From Polyangium sp. y55x31 (GTDB taxonomy: Bacteria; Myxococcota_A; Polyangia; Polyangiales; Polyangiaceae), in NCBI RefSeq assembly GCF_029946505.1, contig NZ_JARZHG010000014.1, forward strand, positions 186,001-250,000: a stretch of 64,000 nucleotides of DNA, read 5' to 3'. How positions within the stretch are numbered: the stretch's first letter is position 1; every line of letters starts with the position of its first letter. The translations under genes were made by a program, and so were the position numbers. This document shows, piece after piece, positions 7,809 through 19,952 of this stretch. Under the pieces are notes generated by a model. The model did not search any database, had not been told where the DNA came from, and was given only the letters and a program-made list of their open reading frames with translations.

Positions 7809-8812
7809 CGGCTCGCGAGCCGCTCCTCTCGATCCGCGACCTCGCCGTCTCGTTCGCGACCGCCGAGGGCACGAGCGTGCAGGCGCTCGACGGCGTCTCG
7901 TTCGACGTGCCGCAAGGAAAGACCGTGGGGCTCGTGGGTGAGTCGGGCTGCGGGAAGACGGCGACGGCGCTGTCGATCCTGCGGCTCTTGCCCTCGCCGA
8001 GCGCGCGGATCGATCGCGGCGCGATCCTGTTTCAGGGCGAGGACCTCCTGAAGCTTTCGGAGCGCGCGATGCGGCAGGTGCGCGGCGGCAAGATCGGGAT
8101 GGTGTTCCAGGAGCCGCTGACGGCGCTCACGCCGGTCTACTCGGTGGGCACGCAGATCATGGAGGCGATCCGCCTGCACGAGCGCATGTCCCGCAAAGAA
8201 GCACGGGCGCGCGCGCTCGCGCTGCTCCACCGCGTGGGGTTTCCGCGGCCCGACGAGCGCTTCGACAGCTACCCGCACGAGCTCAGCGGCGGCATGCGGC
8301 AACGCGTGCTGCTCGCGATGGCGCTCGCCGCGCCGCCGCGCCTGCTCGTCGCGGACGAACCCACGAGCGCGCTCGACATGGCGCTGCGCGCGCAGATCAT
8401 GGCGCTGCTCGCCGATCAAGCGCGCGAGCTCGGGATGAGCTTGCTCGTGATCACGCACGACCTGCCGTTCGTCGCGGAGATCGCGCACGAGATCGTGGTG
8501 CTCTACGCGGGGAAGGTGGTGGAGGCGGGGCCCCCATCGCAGGTGCTCTCGTCGCCGCGGCATCCGTACACGCAGGCCCTCGTGCGCAGCGTGCCGCCCG
8601 CGGGCTCGTTCCGGACGCGCGGAGAAAAGCGGAAGGCGCTGCCGACGATCGAAGGCGTGCTGCCGGATCCGCGCCGCGTTTCGAACGGATGCGCGTTCGC
8701 GCCGCGTTGCCCCGAGGTGATGGATCGGTGCCGCGAGGAGGCGCCGCCGCTCTTGCCGGCGGGAGGCGGGCGCGACGCGGTCCGGTGTTTCCTGCACGGA
8801 GGCGCGGCATGA
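7805..8812 (+). CDS. dppD: oligopeptide/dipeptide ABC transporter ATP-binding protein
   Basis: 335 residues. One of the two ATPases of an Opp/Dpp-type peptide importer. Walker A G-E-S-G-C-G-K-T is at 45-52, the signature L-S-G-G-M-R-Q-R at about 160, Walker [13 protein letters not shown] at about 182, and the switch His in V-I-T-H-D. The C-terminal oligopeptide-transport extension carries four cysteines (G-C-A-F-A-P-R-C, D-R-C, R-C-F), the pattern that binds a [4Fe-4S] cluster in OppD/DppD. The GTG start overlaps the preceding stop, and its own stop overlaps the ATG of dppF (ATGA). No permease or binding-protein gene is adjacent. Confidence 0.88.
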   Translation: MTAREPLLSIRDLAVSFATAEGTSVQALDGVSFDVPQGKTVGLVGESGCGKTATALSILRLLPSPSARIDRGAILFQGEDLLKLSERAMRQVRGGKIGMVFQEPLTALTPVYSVGTQIMEAIRLHERMSRKEARARALALLHRVGFPRPDERFDSYPHELSGGMRQRVLLAMALAAPPRLLVADEPTSALDMALRAQIMALLADQARELGMSLLVITHDLPFVAEIAHEIVVLYAGKVVEAGPPSQVLSSPRHPYTQALVRSVPPAGSFRTRGEKRKALPTIEGVLPDPRRVSNGCAFAPRCPEVMDRCREEAPPLLPAGGGRDAVRCFLHGGAA

Positions 8813-9882
8813 GCGGCGGCGGACCGGACAAACCTCGCTCGGGCAAACCGCTGCTCCAGGTCGAGAAGCTCTCGACGTTGTTCCCCGTGCGTCAGGGGCT
8901 CTTCAAGGCGCCGAAGTTTTTGCACGCGGTCGACGGCGTGAGCTTCTACATCCGGCCGGGCGAGACGCTGGGGCTCGTCGGCGAGTCGGGCTGCGGCAAG
9001 AGCACGCTCGGACGCACGGTGCTGCGCCTCGTCGAGCCCACGCTCGGGCGTATCGTGTTCGACGGGCAAGACATCACGCGCCTGTCCGAGCGCGCGATCC
9101 GGCCGTTGCGCCGGCGCATGCAGATCGTCTTTCAGGACCCGTACTCGTCGCTCAACCCGCGCATGACGGTGCGCGAGATCGTCGGCGAAGGGATCGCGGC
9201 GCTCCGGCTCGCGAAGACGCCACGCGAGGCCGATGAGACCGTGGAGGAGATGGTCGCGAAGGTGGGGCTCGGCCCCGAGGCGCTCGATCGGTACCCGAAC
9301 GAGTTCTCGGGCGGGCAGCGGCAACGCATCGCGATCGCGCGTGCGCTCGCGGTGCGGCCCGACTTCGTGGTCTGCGACGAGCCCACGAGCGCGCTCGACG
9401 TGTCGGTGCAGGCGCAGATCCTGAACCTGCTCGAGCGGCTGCAGGACGAGCTGTCCGTGAGCTACCTGTTCATCTCGCACGACCTGCGCGTGGTCAGCTA
9501 CATGAGCCACCGCATCGCGGTGATGTACCTCGGCCGCATCGTGGAGATGGGACCGGCGCGCGACGTGGCGGAGCGGCGGCTGCACCCGTACACGCGGGCG
9601 CTCTTCGGGGCGCTGCCGCGCGAGGACGGCGATCCGCGGCCCCGCCGTGTGCTCTGGGGCGAGCCGCCCGGCCCGCTCGAACCGCCGCGTGGGTGCGTCT
9701 TCCAGTCGCGCTGCCAGAAAGCCGAGAAGGGGCGCTGCGACGTCGAGGCGCCGGACCTCACGGAGATCGTTCCCGGCAGCCACCACCGCGTGGCTTGCTT
9801 CCATCCCGAAGCGAGCGAAATGCCGGCGCCATGGCCGAGCGCGCGGCCCTCGATTCCCGCGGGCCCGACGAGCGAGGGCTGA
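8809..9882 (+). CDS. dppF: oligopeptide/dipeptide ABC transporter ATP-binding protein
   Basis: 357 residues from the ATG that overlaps the dppD stop. Second ATPase of the Opp/Dpp type. Walker [10 protein letters not shown] is near residue 60, signature F-S-G-G-Q-R-Q-R near 168, Walker [13 protein letters not shown] near 188, and the switch His in F-I-S-H-D. The OppF-like C-terminus has the cysteine pattern [12 protein letters not shown] and A-C-F. The long N-terminal insert F-P-V-R-Q-G-L-F before the first strand is typical of DppF/OppF. The permease pair must be elsewhere, unless these ATPases serve another complex. Confidence 0.88.
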   Translation: MSGGGPDKPRSGKPLLQVEKLSTLFPVRQGLFKAPKFLHAVDGVSFYIRPGETLGLVGESGCGKSTLGRTVLRLVEPTLGRIVFDGQDITRLSERAIRPLRRRMQIVFQDPYSSLNPRMTVREIVGEGIAALRLAKTPREADETVEEMVAKVGLGPEALDRYPNEFSGGQRQRIAIARALAVRPDFVVCDEPTSALDVSVQAQILNLLERLQDELSVSYLFISHDLRVVSYMSHRIAVMYLGRIVEMGPARDVAERRLHPYTRALFGALPREDGDPRPRRVLWGEPPGPLEPPRGCVFQSRCQKAEKGRCDVEAPDLTEIVPGSHHRVACFHPEASEMPAPWPSARPSIPAGPTSEG

Positions 9883-9885
9883 AGC

Positions 9886-12234
<2,349 letters not shown>

Positions 12235-12302
12235 GCGGTCGTTTCCCCCACGGGATCCTCCGCGAGCGGCATTGCGGAATGCACCGGTGTCGACAGAAAG
12301 CT

Positions 12303-12308
12303 AGGGTA
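12303..12308 (-). promoter_or_regulatory. -10 box TACCCT upstream of the sensor kinase gene
   Basis: On the minus strand GCTACCCT lies 69-74 bases before the ATG, which would leave a leader of roughly 60 bases. The same hexamer occurs close to three other starts in this window (49732, 56283, 63476). Confidence 0.3.
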
Positions 12309-12447
12309 GCACGGGCACATGCGCCGGGCGAGACGATAACGATCGCAATGGCGCGTCACACCATTGACGATTGTTCGTCAATCGGAGGTCACGCATTGCG
12401 TCGATGGGGAGACGACCCGGGGCGCGTGTCGTCGGACCATGGAGGAC

Positions 12448-12481
12448 AAACGCGCTCACCCCGCGGTAGGAGGTGAGCGCG
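12448..12481 (-). terminator. intrinsic terminator of the winged-helix gene
   Basis: CGCGCTCACC (12451-12460) pairs perfectly with GGTGAGCGCG (12472-12481) around an 11-base loop. On the minus strand the stem is followed by TTTGTCC. It begins 12 bases after the stop of the 12494-13039 gene. Confidence 0.6.
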
Positions 12482-12493
12482 TGAGCGGTCCGA

Positions 12494-13039
12494 TCAGGCC
12501 TGGGCCACCGACTCGTCTTCGTCGCTCTCGTCGGCGGCGGCGTCCTCCGCGGCCGGAACGACGCCCGTCCCGAGCTGCGACATGATCTGCGTGCGCCACG
12601 AGATCAACGTCTGCGCGCGGCGGCCCGCGGTCGAATCCGACAGCCCGCTGAGCTTCACGATGTTCTTTGTGATCGTGTCCTGCGTGGGGGGCTTGTCGGA
12701 CAGGATCCCGGGGGCGATCGCGCCGATGATTTCGCTGTCCTGGATCGACTTGCGGAACCCCTCGCGCTCCTCGGCGCTCCCGGCCGGGTCATTGCGAAGC
12801 GCCTTGCCGAGCTCGGTGGTCCCGAACCCGCCGCCCTCTTCCTCCACGAGGAACCCGAGCACCCGAGCGGTGTGGAGTCCGTAGAGCACGTGGCGGGGGT
12901 TGATCCCGGTGCGGTCGGAGACGTCAGCCTTCGTTTTCGAGCCATCGGCGACCGCATCGATGATGCGGCGGACGTTTTCGAGGCTGTCTGCTTGCGGAAT
13001 GTCTTTGCTTTCGAGGCGACGACGAGGAGCGGTCGGCAT
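12494..13039 (-). CDS. winged-helix-like protein of unknown function
   Basis: 181 residues. The N-terminal part reads like a winged helix: R-R-I-I-D-A-V-A-D, then K-T-K-A-D-V-S-D-R-T-G-I-N-P-R-H-V-L-Y-G-L-H-T-A-R-V-L-G-F-L, then a Gly-rich wing. A second helical block contains D-S-E-I-I-G-A-I-A-P-G and S-G-L-S-D-S-T-A-G-R-R-A-Q-T-L-I-S-W. The tail is acidic (D-E-S-D-E-D-E-S). This pairing recalls small DNA-binding subunits that accompany ATPases or restriction systems, but no such partner is here. A TAGACT -10 box lies 13 bases before the ATG and an intrinsic terminator follows, so it is a single-gene unit. Function unknown. Confidence 0.75.
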   Translation of the reverse strand: MPTAPRRRLESKDIPQADSLENVRRIIDAVADGSKTKADVSDRTGINPRHVLYGLHTARVLGFLVEEEGGGFGTTELGKALRNDPAGSAEEREGFRKSIQDSEIIGAIAPGILSDKPPTQDTITKNIVKLSGLSDSTAGRRAQTLISWRTQIMSQLGTGVVPAAEDAAADESDEDESVAQA

Positions 13040-13052
13040 GTTGAGGGGACGG

Positions 13053-13058
13053 AGTCTA
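13053..13058 (-). promoter_or_regulatory. -10 box TAGACT
   Basis: On the minus strand GTAGACT is followed by 13 bases and the ATG at 13039. Confidence 0.4.
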
Positions 13059-13213
13059 CATGCAGACCGACGACCTTTCCGCCAAAAATTTGCCCGAACG
13101 TGTCGAGCACGCGCGGAAGGGCCGCCGCGCCGCTGGAACCACGTGACGAGCCTGCCCGCGCGGGGGCATGATCAAAGTTTTTTGGCGCTGTTGACGTGTT
13201 TTGGATCACCTGT

Positions 13214-13229
13214 CTCGCGAGGAAGCGAG
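13214..13229 (-). terminator. hairpin after the type I secretion operon
   Basis: CTCGC (13214-13218) and GCGAG (13225-13229) form a short stem directly after the stop codon of the TolC-like gene. The T-run is weak, so it may only stabilise the 3' end. Confidence 0.3.
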
Positions 13230-13230
13230 G

Positions 13231-14676
13231 TCAGCGGACGGCGCTCGCGGCGCCCGCGGTCGCGGCGTGGTAGGCGGCGAGGGCCTTCTGCCAGTCGGCC
13301 ACGGCGTCGATCTGGCGGAGCGCCGCTTCGAGCGCGGCTTGCTCGCGCAGGTTCACGAGCAGGAGCGTGCCCTCGCCGAGCCCGAAGCGCCGAAGCTCCT
13401 GGTCGGCGAGCTTGCGCGCAACGTCGACCTCCGCGCGCGCGATGGAAGCGCGCTGCTCGGCCGCCGCGAGTGCAGAGGCCGCGTCGCGCACGTCGGCCAC
13501 GACGCGATCGCGCTGGAGCCGCGCCTGGGCCTCGATGCGCGAGACCTGCGCCGCCGCGGCTTGCTCGCGGCCGTTCGCCACGCGGTTCAAGAGCGGGATG
13601 TCGACGACGACGGCCGCTTCGAGCACGGGCTTCGACTGCTTGGGATCCCCCGGGCCGAGATCCTGCGAGCCGACGACGACGAGGTCGATCGCAGGACGCT
13701 TCTGGTTCTCGGCCCAGCGACGCTCGACCTCGGCTTGCTCCTTCTGCGCGTCGAGGCGCTTGAGCTCGGGTCTGCGCTCGATCGCCGTCCGCTCGTCCGC
13801 TCGGACGCGCGTGACGTCGAGCGGCGTGGGCTCGGGCATCGACGCGGGGAGGCGCGCGGGCTCGGGCAGGATGGCCGAGCCGTCGGGGGCGCGCAGGAAG
13901 AGCGAGAGCTCGATCGCGGCCTGTTCGAGCGCACGCTGCGCCGAGGCGAGCTGCGCCCTGCGCTGGAGGATCGCGCGCTGGTTTTCCTGACGCTCGAACG
14001 CGGGGACGTCGCCGGTCTCCACGCGCCGCGCGAGCGCGTCGTCCCGCACGAGCGCGAGGTCGAGCCAGGTGCGCGCGACGGCGAGCCGCCGGCCCGCAGC
14101 GACCCAGTCCCAGTAGCGGAACGAGGCGAGGCGCGTGGCCTCGATGCGCTGCTGATCGGCGCCCTGCGCGGCCGCGTCGACGCCGAGCTCGGCGCGCCGG
14201 ATGCTCGCGCGGCGGCGGTCGATCGGCCCGTCGCGCCAGAGGTTCAGCCGCGCGCCGGCGCGCACCTCGCCGTACTGGTTCGTGGCGAGCTTGCCGTCGT
14301 AGACGGGGTACTCGCCGAGGCCGAGGCGATAGCCGGCGAAGACGCTCGAGCCCCACCACGGCAGCGGCTGCTCGACGAAGGTGTCGAGCCGTTGCGAGGG
14401 ATACCCGCCGATGGGGATCACGGCCGCGCTCGTGCGCCACGAAGGATCGAACCCGCCCGACGCGGACAGGCGATCGGCCTCGGCCGCCGCGCGCTCCTGC
14501 TGCGCCGCCAGGATGAGCGGGAAGCGCTGCTCGACCGCGCGAACGAGTTCATCGAGGCGGAGCTCGCCCACGCTCGTCGAGGCTGTCGCCGTCGCGGAGG
14601 TTTGTCCTGTAGCAACCGCCGGCCACGCGAGCCCGAGCGCGAGGGCGAGGCCGCGGGCGAGGGTTCGTCCACGCAT
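13231..14676 (-). CDS. TolC-family outer membrane efflux protein
   Basis: 481 residues with a signal peptide (MRGRTLARG, hydrophobic core, A-T-G-Q). It has the architecture of an outer membrane efflux protein: two long alpha-helical, Ala/Arg/Glu-rich repeats (about residues 50-260 and 290-470) and beta segments such as F-A-G-Y-R-L-G-L-G-E-Y between. These proteins form the trimeric outer membrane tunnel of type I secretion or RND export. It is the last gene of the ABC-HlyD-TolC operon. The upstream stop lies two bases before this ATG; a GTG two codons earlier would overlap that stop. Substrate unknown. Confidence 0.85.
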   Translation of the reverse strand: MRGRTLARGLALALGLAWPAVATGQTSATATASTSVGELRLDELVRAVEQRFPLILAAQQERAAAEADRLSASGGFDPSWRTSAAVIPIGGYPSQRLDTFVEQPLPWWGSSVFAGYRLGLGEYPVYDGKLATNQYGEVRAGARLNLWRDGPIDRRRASIRRAELGVDAAAQGADQQRIEATRLASFRYWDWVAAGRRLAVARTWLDLALVRDDALARRVETGDVPAFERQENQRAILQRRAQLASAQRALEQAAIELSLFLRAPDGSAILPEPARLPASMPEPTPLDVTRVRADERTAIERRPELKRLDAQKEQAEVERRWAENQKRPAIDLVVVGSQDLGPGDPKQSKPVLEAAVVVDIPLLNRVANGREQAAAAQVSRIEAQARLQRDRVVADVRDAASALAAAEQRASIARAEVDVARKLADQELRRFGLGEGTLLLVNLREQAALEAALRQIDAVADWQKALAAYHAATAGAASAVR

Positions 14677-14678
14677 GC

Positions 14679-16052
14679 TCACTTGCGGTCTCCCTTGTTC
14701 GGAGCGTTCTTGCCTTCCTTTGCGGTCCCGTCGCTCGGCGCGGGCCACTGGGGCGGGAAGCCGTTGAACTGGCGCCAAAGCTCGTAGCCGAGCGAGACGC
14801 GGTCGAGCAGGACCCAGGCGTTCGCGCGCGTGCCTTGCCGGAGATATTGCTTGGAGGGCCAAGGTTCGTCCCCGTCGGGCACGACGACCACGCGGAACTT
14901 GCCGGCGCCGTCGTCCGTGGCGTCGACGAACGCGACCTTGCCGCCGTACGTGCCGACGGCCGCCGAGGGCCAGCCGGAGAACTGGATCGCGGGCCAGCCC
15001 TCGAACTGGAGGCGCACGCTCCGGCCCGGCGTGACGAGGTTGACGTCGTTGCCGTCGACCCAGAGCTCGACGGCCGCTTCGTCGGTGTCGGGCACCATCA
15101 CCGCGAGCACCTCGCCGGACTTGATCATCTCGCCACCCTGCTTGGCGACGACCCGCAGGACCGTGCCCGATCGCGGCGCCTTCACGCTCTGCGTGAGCTG
15201 CCGGGCGAGCTTCACTTCCATGCGCGCGAGCTCCGCGGTCGCCGAGGCGATCTCGGCCTCTGCCGTGGCGCGGGACGCGGACGCGTCGTTGATGGACGCG
15301 CTCGCGTCGTTCTTGATCTTCGCGAGGTCCGCGGCGAGCGCGGCCTCCTCGGAGCGGGCGGCCGAGAGCGCGGCGTCGGCGCGATCCTGGTCGGTGCGCG
15401 CCCGCGCCTCTTCGAGCTCCGCGAGCTCGACCTGCCGCTTCGACGACAGGCCCTCCTCGAAGAGCGTGCGCTGCCGCGCGAGGTTGAGCTCGGCCGTCTT
15501 GTGCGCGGCCTTCGCCGCGACGATCGCCTGCTCGGCGGCGCGCACGCGATCCTTGGCCATCCGCACGCGCGACGAGGCCGCTGCGAGCGCGCTGTCGCGC
15601 GACGACTCGAGCGACGTGATGCGATCCCCCACGGCGCCGGCCCGCGTGCGCGCCGCCTCGATCCGCGCGTCGACGGCAGCCTTCTCGCGTTCGAGGCGCG
15701 AGACGAGCTCGGGGTCGATGTCGGCGATGTCGGCGATCGGCGCGCCTTCCTCCACGCGATCGCCCTCCTTCACGTACCAGCGCACGACGCGGCCCTCGAC
15801 GGGCGCATCGATCGTCTGCTGGCGATCGAGCGGGGCGAAGGCGATGACGCGCCCGTGCGCGGGCGAGTTCTGCTGCCAGGGCACCACCACGAGCGCCACG
15901 GCCACGAGCCCGAGCAGCGTGATCAGCATCCGCGCGATCGTCCGCGTCAGCCGCGGCGCGCGCACGAGGCGCAGCACGTCGCTCTCGCCTTCGAGGACCA
16001 TCGTTCGGTAGGGCTTGCCGTGTTTCGACATGGGGATTTCGCTCTTCTGCAT
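14679..16052 (-). CDS. HlyD-family membrane fusion protein
   Basis: 457 residues from the first ATG (MQKSEIP); an ATG seven codons later (position 16031) is equally possible. A cytoplasmic N-terminus is followed by one transmembrane helix (L-I-T-L-L-G-L-V-A-V-A-L-V-V-V). The biotinyl-lipoyl half-motif is V-E-G-R-V-V-R-W-Y-V-K-E-G-D-R-V-E-E-G. A long coiled-coil hairpin rich in Ala, Glu and Arg covers about residues 105-290. The second lipoyl half is A-P-R-S-G-T-V-L-R-V, and beta-barrel domains complete the protein. It bridges the inner-membrane ABC protein and the TolC partner. The gene follows the ABC gene by eight bases. Confidence 0.87.
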   Translation of the reverse strand: MQKSEIPMSKHGKPYRTMVLEGESDVLRLVRAPRLTRTIARMLITLLGLVAVALVVVPWQQNSPAHGRVIAFAPLDRQQTIDAPVEGRVVRWYVKEGDRVEEGAPIADIADIDPELVSRLEREKAAVDARIEAARTRAGAVGDRITSLESSRDSALAAASSRVRMAKDRVRAAEQAIVAAKAAHKTAELNLARQRTLFEEGLSSKRQVELAELEEARARTDQDRADAALSAARSEEAALAADLAKIKNDASASINDASASRATAEAEIASATAELARMEVKLARQLTQSVKAPRSGTVLRVVAKQGGEMIKSGEVLAVMVPDTDEAAVELWVDGNDVNLVTPGRSVRLQFEGWPAIQFSGWPSAAVGTYGGKVAFVDATDDGAGKFRVVVVPDGDEPWPSKQYLRQGTRANAWVLLDRVSLGYELWRQFNGFPPQWPAPSDGTAKEGKNAPNKGDRK

Positions 16053-16060
16053 GTGCGCCT

Positions 16061-18325
16061 TCAAGGGAGGTCGCCCGCGCGCAGGGGGCGCACCCGGCCC
16101 GCGTCGAGCACGAAGATCTCGTCGCACCTCCGCAGGACGTCGCGGTCGTGTGTCGTGACGAGCACCGTCCACGGCGCCCCGCGATCGAGCAGCGCGGCCT
16201 GGATGGCCTTGCGCGACGCCGGATCGAGCTCCGCGAGCGCCGTGTCGAGCACGACCAGGCGAGGTTTGCCCGCGATGGCGCGCGCCACGCAGAGGCGCAT
16301 CGCCTGTCCGTGCGAGAGGAGAGGCCCACCCGTGGGCAGGTGCGTCTCGAGCCCCTCGGGCAGCGCCGCGATGTCCTCCCAGAGCCCCACGGCTTCGAGC
16401 GCCGCGCGCACGTCGCGCGTCTGCACCTCGGGCCGGCCTACGCGCACGTTCTCCGCGACGGTGCCGTCGAAGATCTCGATGCCGCGCACGAGCGCGAGGT
16501 GCTCCCGCAGCGAGCTCACGTCGACGTCGCGCAGGTCCGCGCCGTCGACGTCGATGCGCCCGCGCGTGGGCGCGCGCAGGCCGTAGAGCAGGTCCGCGAG
16601 CGTGCTCTTGCCCGCGCCGCTCGGGCCGACCACGGCCACGCGCGCGCCCGGTTCGAGCGAGAGCGACACGTCCTCGAAGAGCGGCTTCTTGCATGGATAC
16701 GCGAACGCGACGTCGACGAACCGGACGCGCGCGCCCTTCTCGCTCCGCGGGACGTGCGTGCCGCCGGGGACTTCGAGGGGCAGATCGACGAGCTGTCCGA
16801 GTTTGTCCACGCCCGCGAGCAGGTCGTAAAAGCTCTCGAGCGCCTTGCCGAACTTCGCGATGCCCGCGACGACCGCGGTGACGATGAGCTCCGCGGCGAC
16901 GAGCTGGCCGAGCGTGAGCTTGCCGCCGATGACGAGCCAGCCGCCGACGCCGAGCAGCGCCGCGCTGGCGATCGCCTGCACCACGAGCGCGCCCGCGATC
17001 TGGCGGAACAGCACCTTCCAGTGCTTCTTGCGCGCGTCGAGCCAGGTGTGGAGCAGATCTTCGGCCCGCCCCCGCGCGAAGCCCGCGGCGCCGCCCGAGC
17101 GGAAGGCGGCCGGGTGACGCGCCATCTCCTCCAGCCACGCGGCCACCGCGTACTTCGCCTTCGACTCCTTGACGGCCGTCTTCACCGCGCCGCGCCCGAG
17201 GCCGAGCAGGACGAACGACACCGCGAGCACGAGCGCCACGTCGAACGCGAGCAGGAGCGGGTGGTAAAACGCGAGCACGAGCATGCCCACGGCCGTCTGC
17301 AGGAGGATGGAGACGCCGTCGACGAGCAGCGTGGCCGCGCCCTTCTGCACCGTGAGCACGTCGAAGAAGCGGTTCACGAGCTCCGGCCCGTACGTCTCGC
17401 CGAGCCCATCCGCGCGCATGCGCGGCAGCCGGTGCGCGAGATCCACCGCGACCCGCACGAACACGCGCTGCTGGATGCGCTCGACGACCCACGCCCAGAG
17501 CGCGCGCAGGACGCCGGCGAACGCGAGCGCGACGAAGACCAGGAGCGTCAGCACGACGAGCGGCTGGAGCAGCCCGCCGAACGCCACCGTGTTCACCAGC
17601 GCCTGCACGCCGATCGGCGCGGCGAGCGACACGATGCCCACGCCGATCGCGTAGACGAGCGCCACGCCGATGTCGTCACGCTCGAGCCGAAGCAACGAGA
17701 CGAGCCTGCCGAGCGGCGAGGGCGCGCCGGGGCCGTGTCCGCCGCCGCCGAGCGTCGCCAGCGGCTCGAGCGGATCGGCGATCGCCCACGTCACGACCTC
17801 GGCCTCGCTCCCGGCGCCTGCGATCGCCGCGAGCTCCTTGGGGCTCGCCCACGTGGGTTTGTCCGTGCCGCCCACGGGCACGACGTACGCTGCGCCGGGG
17901 CGCTGATCCACGATCGCCACGGCGCTCGTCGGTCTGTCCGCGCCGGCCGCGAGCGAGACCGCGGGCACGAGCGCGCGCGCGCCGGCCACGGCGTCCACGC
18001 TCGATCGGCGCAGCGTACGGATGCGCAGACCGACCATGACGCCCGCGCGGGCGAGCTCATCGAACCACGCGTCCGGCCCGACGAACGCAGCGTCTTGCCG
18101 CGCCTCGTCGAGCGCCCGGCGCGCCGCCGAGCGGTCGATCTCGACGCCCGCGCTCGTGCCCAGGAACTCGAGCGCGTGGAGCAACGGCTCCGTGAGCTCC
18201 GCGTCGCAGGCGGCCTTCGCCGCGGCCGAGGGCTCCTCCGCAGACGGAGGCGGCGTGGACGCGCGCGGCTCCGGCGGCGGCAGGGGGCGATGAGGGGCAG
18301 CGGGGACGATTTCCGGTTGGGCCAC
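16061..18325 (-). CDS. type I secretion ABC transporter with altered Walker B
   Basis: 754 residues with a GTG start. The N-terminal domain (about 45-195) may be a degenerate C39-peptidase-like domain as in HlyB, but no catalytic Cys-His pair is evident. A six-helix export domain (about 220-510) is followed by the nucleotide-binding domain. Walker A G-P-S-G-A-G-K-S-T is near residue 568. The signature reads L-L-S-H-G-Q instead of L-S-G-G-Q. Walker B reads V-V-L-D-T (Thr695) where the catalytic Glu is expected. The switch His is kept (T-T-H-D). In a homodimer both ATP sites would lack the general base, so hydrolysis should be slow. It is the first gene of the HlyD/TolC operon and sits downstream of an NtrC-type regulator. 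Confidence 0.85.
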   Translation of the reverse strand: MAQPEIVPAAPHRPLPPPEPRASTPPPSAEEPSAAAKAACDAELTEPLLHALEFLGTSAGVEIDRSAARRALDEARQDAAFVGPDAWFDELARAGVMVGLRIRTLRRSSVDAVAGARALVPAVSLAAGADRPTSAVAIVDQRPGAAYVVPVGGTDKPTWASPKELAAIAGAGSEAEVVTWAIADPLEPLATLGGGGHGPGAPSPLGRLVSLLRLERDDIGVALVYAIGVGIVSLAAPIGVQALVNTVAFGGLLQPLVVLTLLVFVALAFAGVLRALWAWVVERIQQRVFVRVAVDLAHRLPRMRADGLGETYGPELVNRFFDVLTVQKGAATLLVDGVSILLQTAVGMLVLAFYHPLLLAFDVALVLAVSFVLLGLGRGAVKTAVKESKAKYAVAAWLEEMARHPAAFRSGGAAGFARGRAEDLLHTWLDARKKHWKVLFRQIAGALVVQAIASAALLGVGGWLVIGGKLTLGQLVAAELIVTAVVAGIAKFGKALESFYDLLAGVDKLGQLVDLPLEVPGGTHVPRSEKGARVRFVDVAFAYPCKKPLFEDVSLSLEPGARVAVVGPSGAGKSTLADLLYGLRAPTRGRIDVDGADLRDVDVSSLREHLALVRGIEIFDGTVAENVRVGRPEVQTRDVRAALEAVGLWEDIAALPEGLETHLPTGGPLLSHGQAMRLCVARAIAGKPRLVVLDTALAELDPASRKAIQAALLDRGAPWTVLVTTHDRDVLRRCDEIFVLDAGRVRPLRAGDLP

Positions 18326-18340
18326 GGTGCCCCGCCTTCT

Positions 18341-18355
18341 TCACCTCCCGTGCCA
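18341..18355 (-). promoter_or_regulatory. weak sigma-54-like element before the secretion operon
   Basis: On the minus strand TGGCACG (18355-18349) is a perfect -24 element. At the right distance the -12 element reads GTGA instead of TTGC. It lies only about 16 bases before the annotated GTG. The proximity of an NtrC-type activator gene makes it worth recording. Confidence 0.25.
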
Positions 18356-18509
18356 GCACGCGGAGCTGCCGCGCGCCGCCGTTTCTGCGGCGCTTCGTCC
18401 CTGACGCGGTGCGACGTCGGGTCCCAGTTGCGACTTTGTGCCGCACCTCGGATTCACGAAACGATTTTCGTGTTTTACGGTTGGGGAACCGGACGACGCC
18501 TTCTCGGGC

Positions 18510-19874
<1,365 letters not shown>

Positions 19875-19880
19875 CCCGTC

Positions 19881-19913
19881 CTCGTGATTCGACGAGCCTG
19901 GCACGGGCCCGGC
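19881..19913 (+). promoter_or_regulatory. sigma-54-type promoter with adjacent inverted repeat
   Basis: TGGCACG at 19899-19905, four bases, then CGGC at 19910-19913 keeps the invariant GG at -24 and GC at -12 with correct spacing (consensus TGGCACG-N4-TTGC). Just upstream CTCGT-N6-ACGAG (19881-19896) is an inverted repeat. The ATG of the histidine kinase gene follows 39 bases after the -12 element. Confidence 0.5.
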
Positions 19914-19952
19914 CTTCGGTCCGGCCGCGCGCGTGCCATAACGAGCTCGTCC

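Noticed and set aside
18430-18442. GG-CACAAAGTC-GC on the minus strand as a sigma-54 promoter of the secretion operon
   Set aside because: The GG to GC distance is one base short of the strict sigma-54 spacing.
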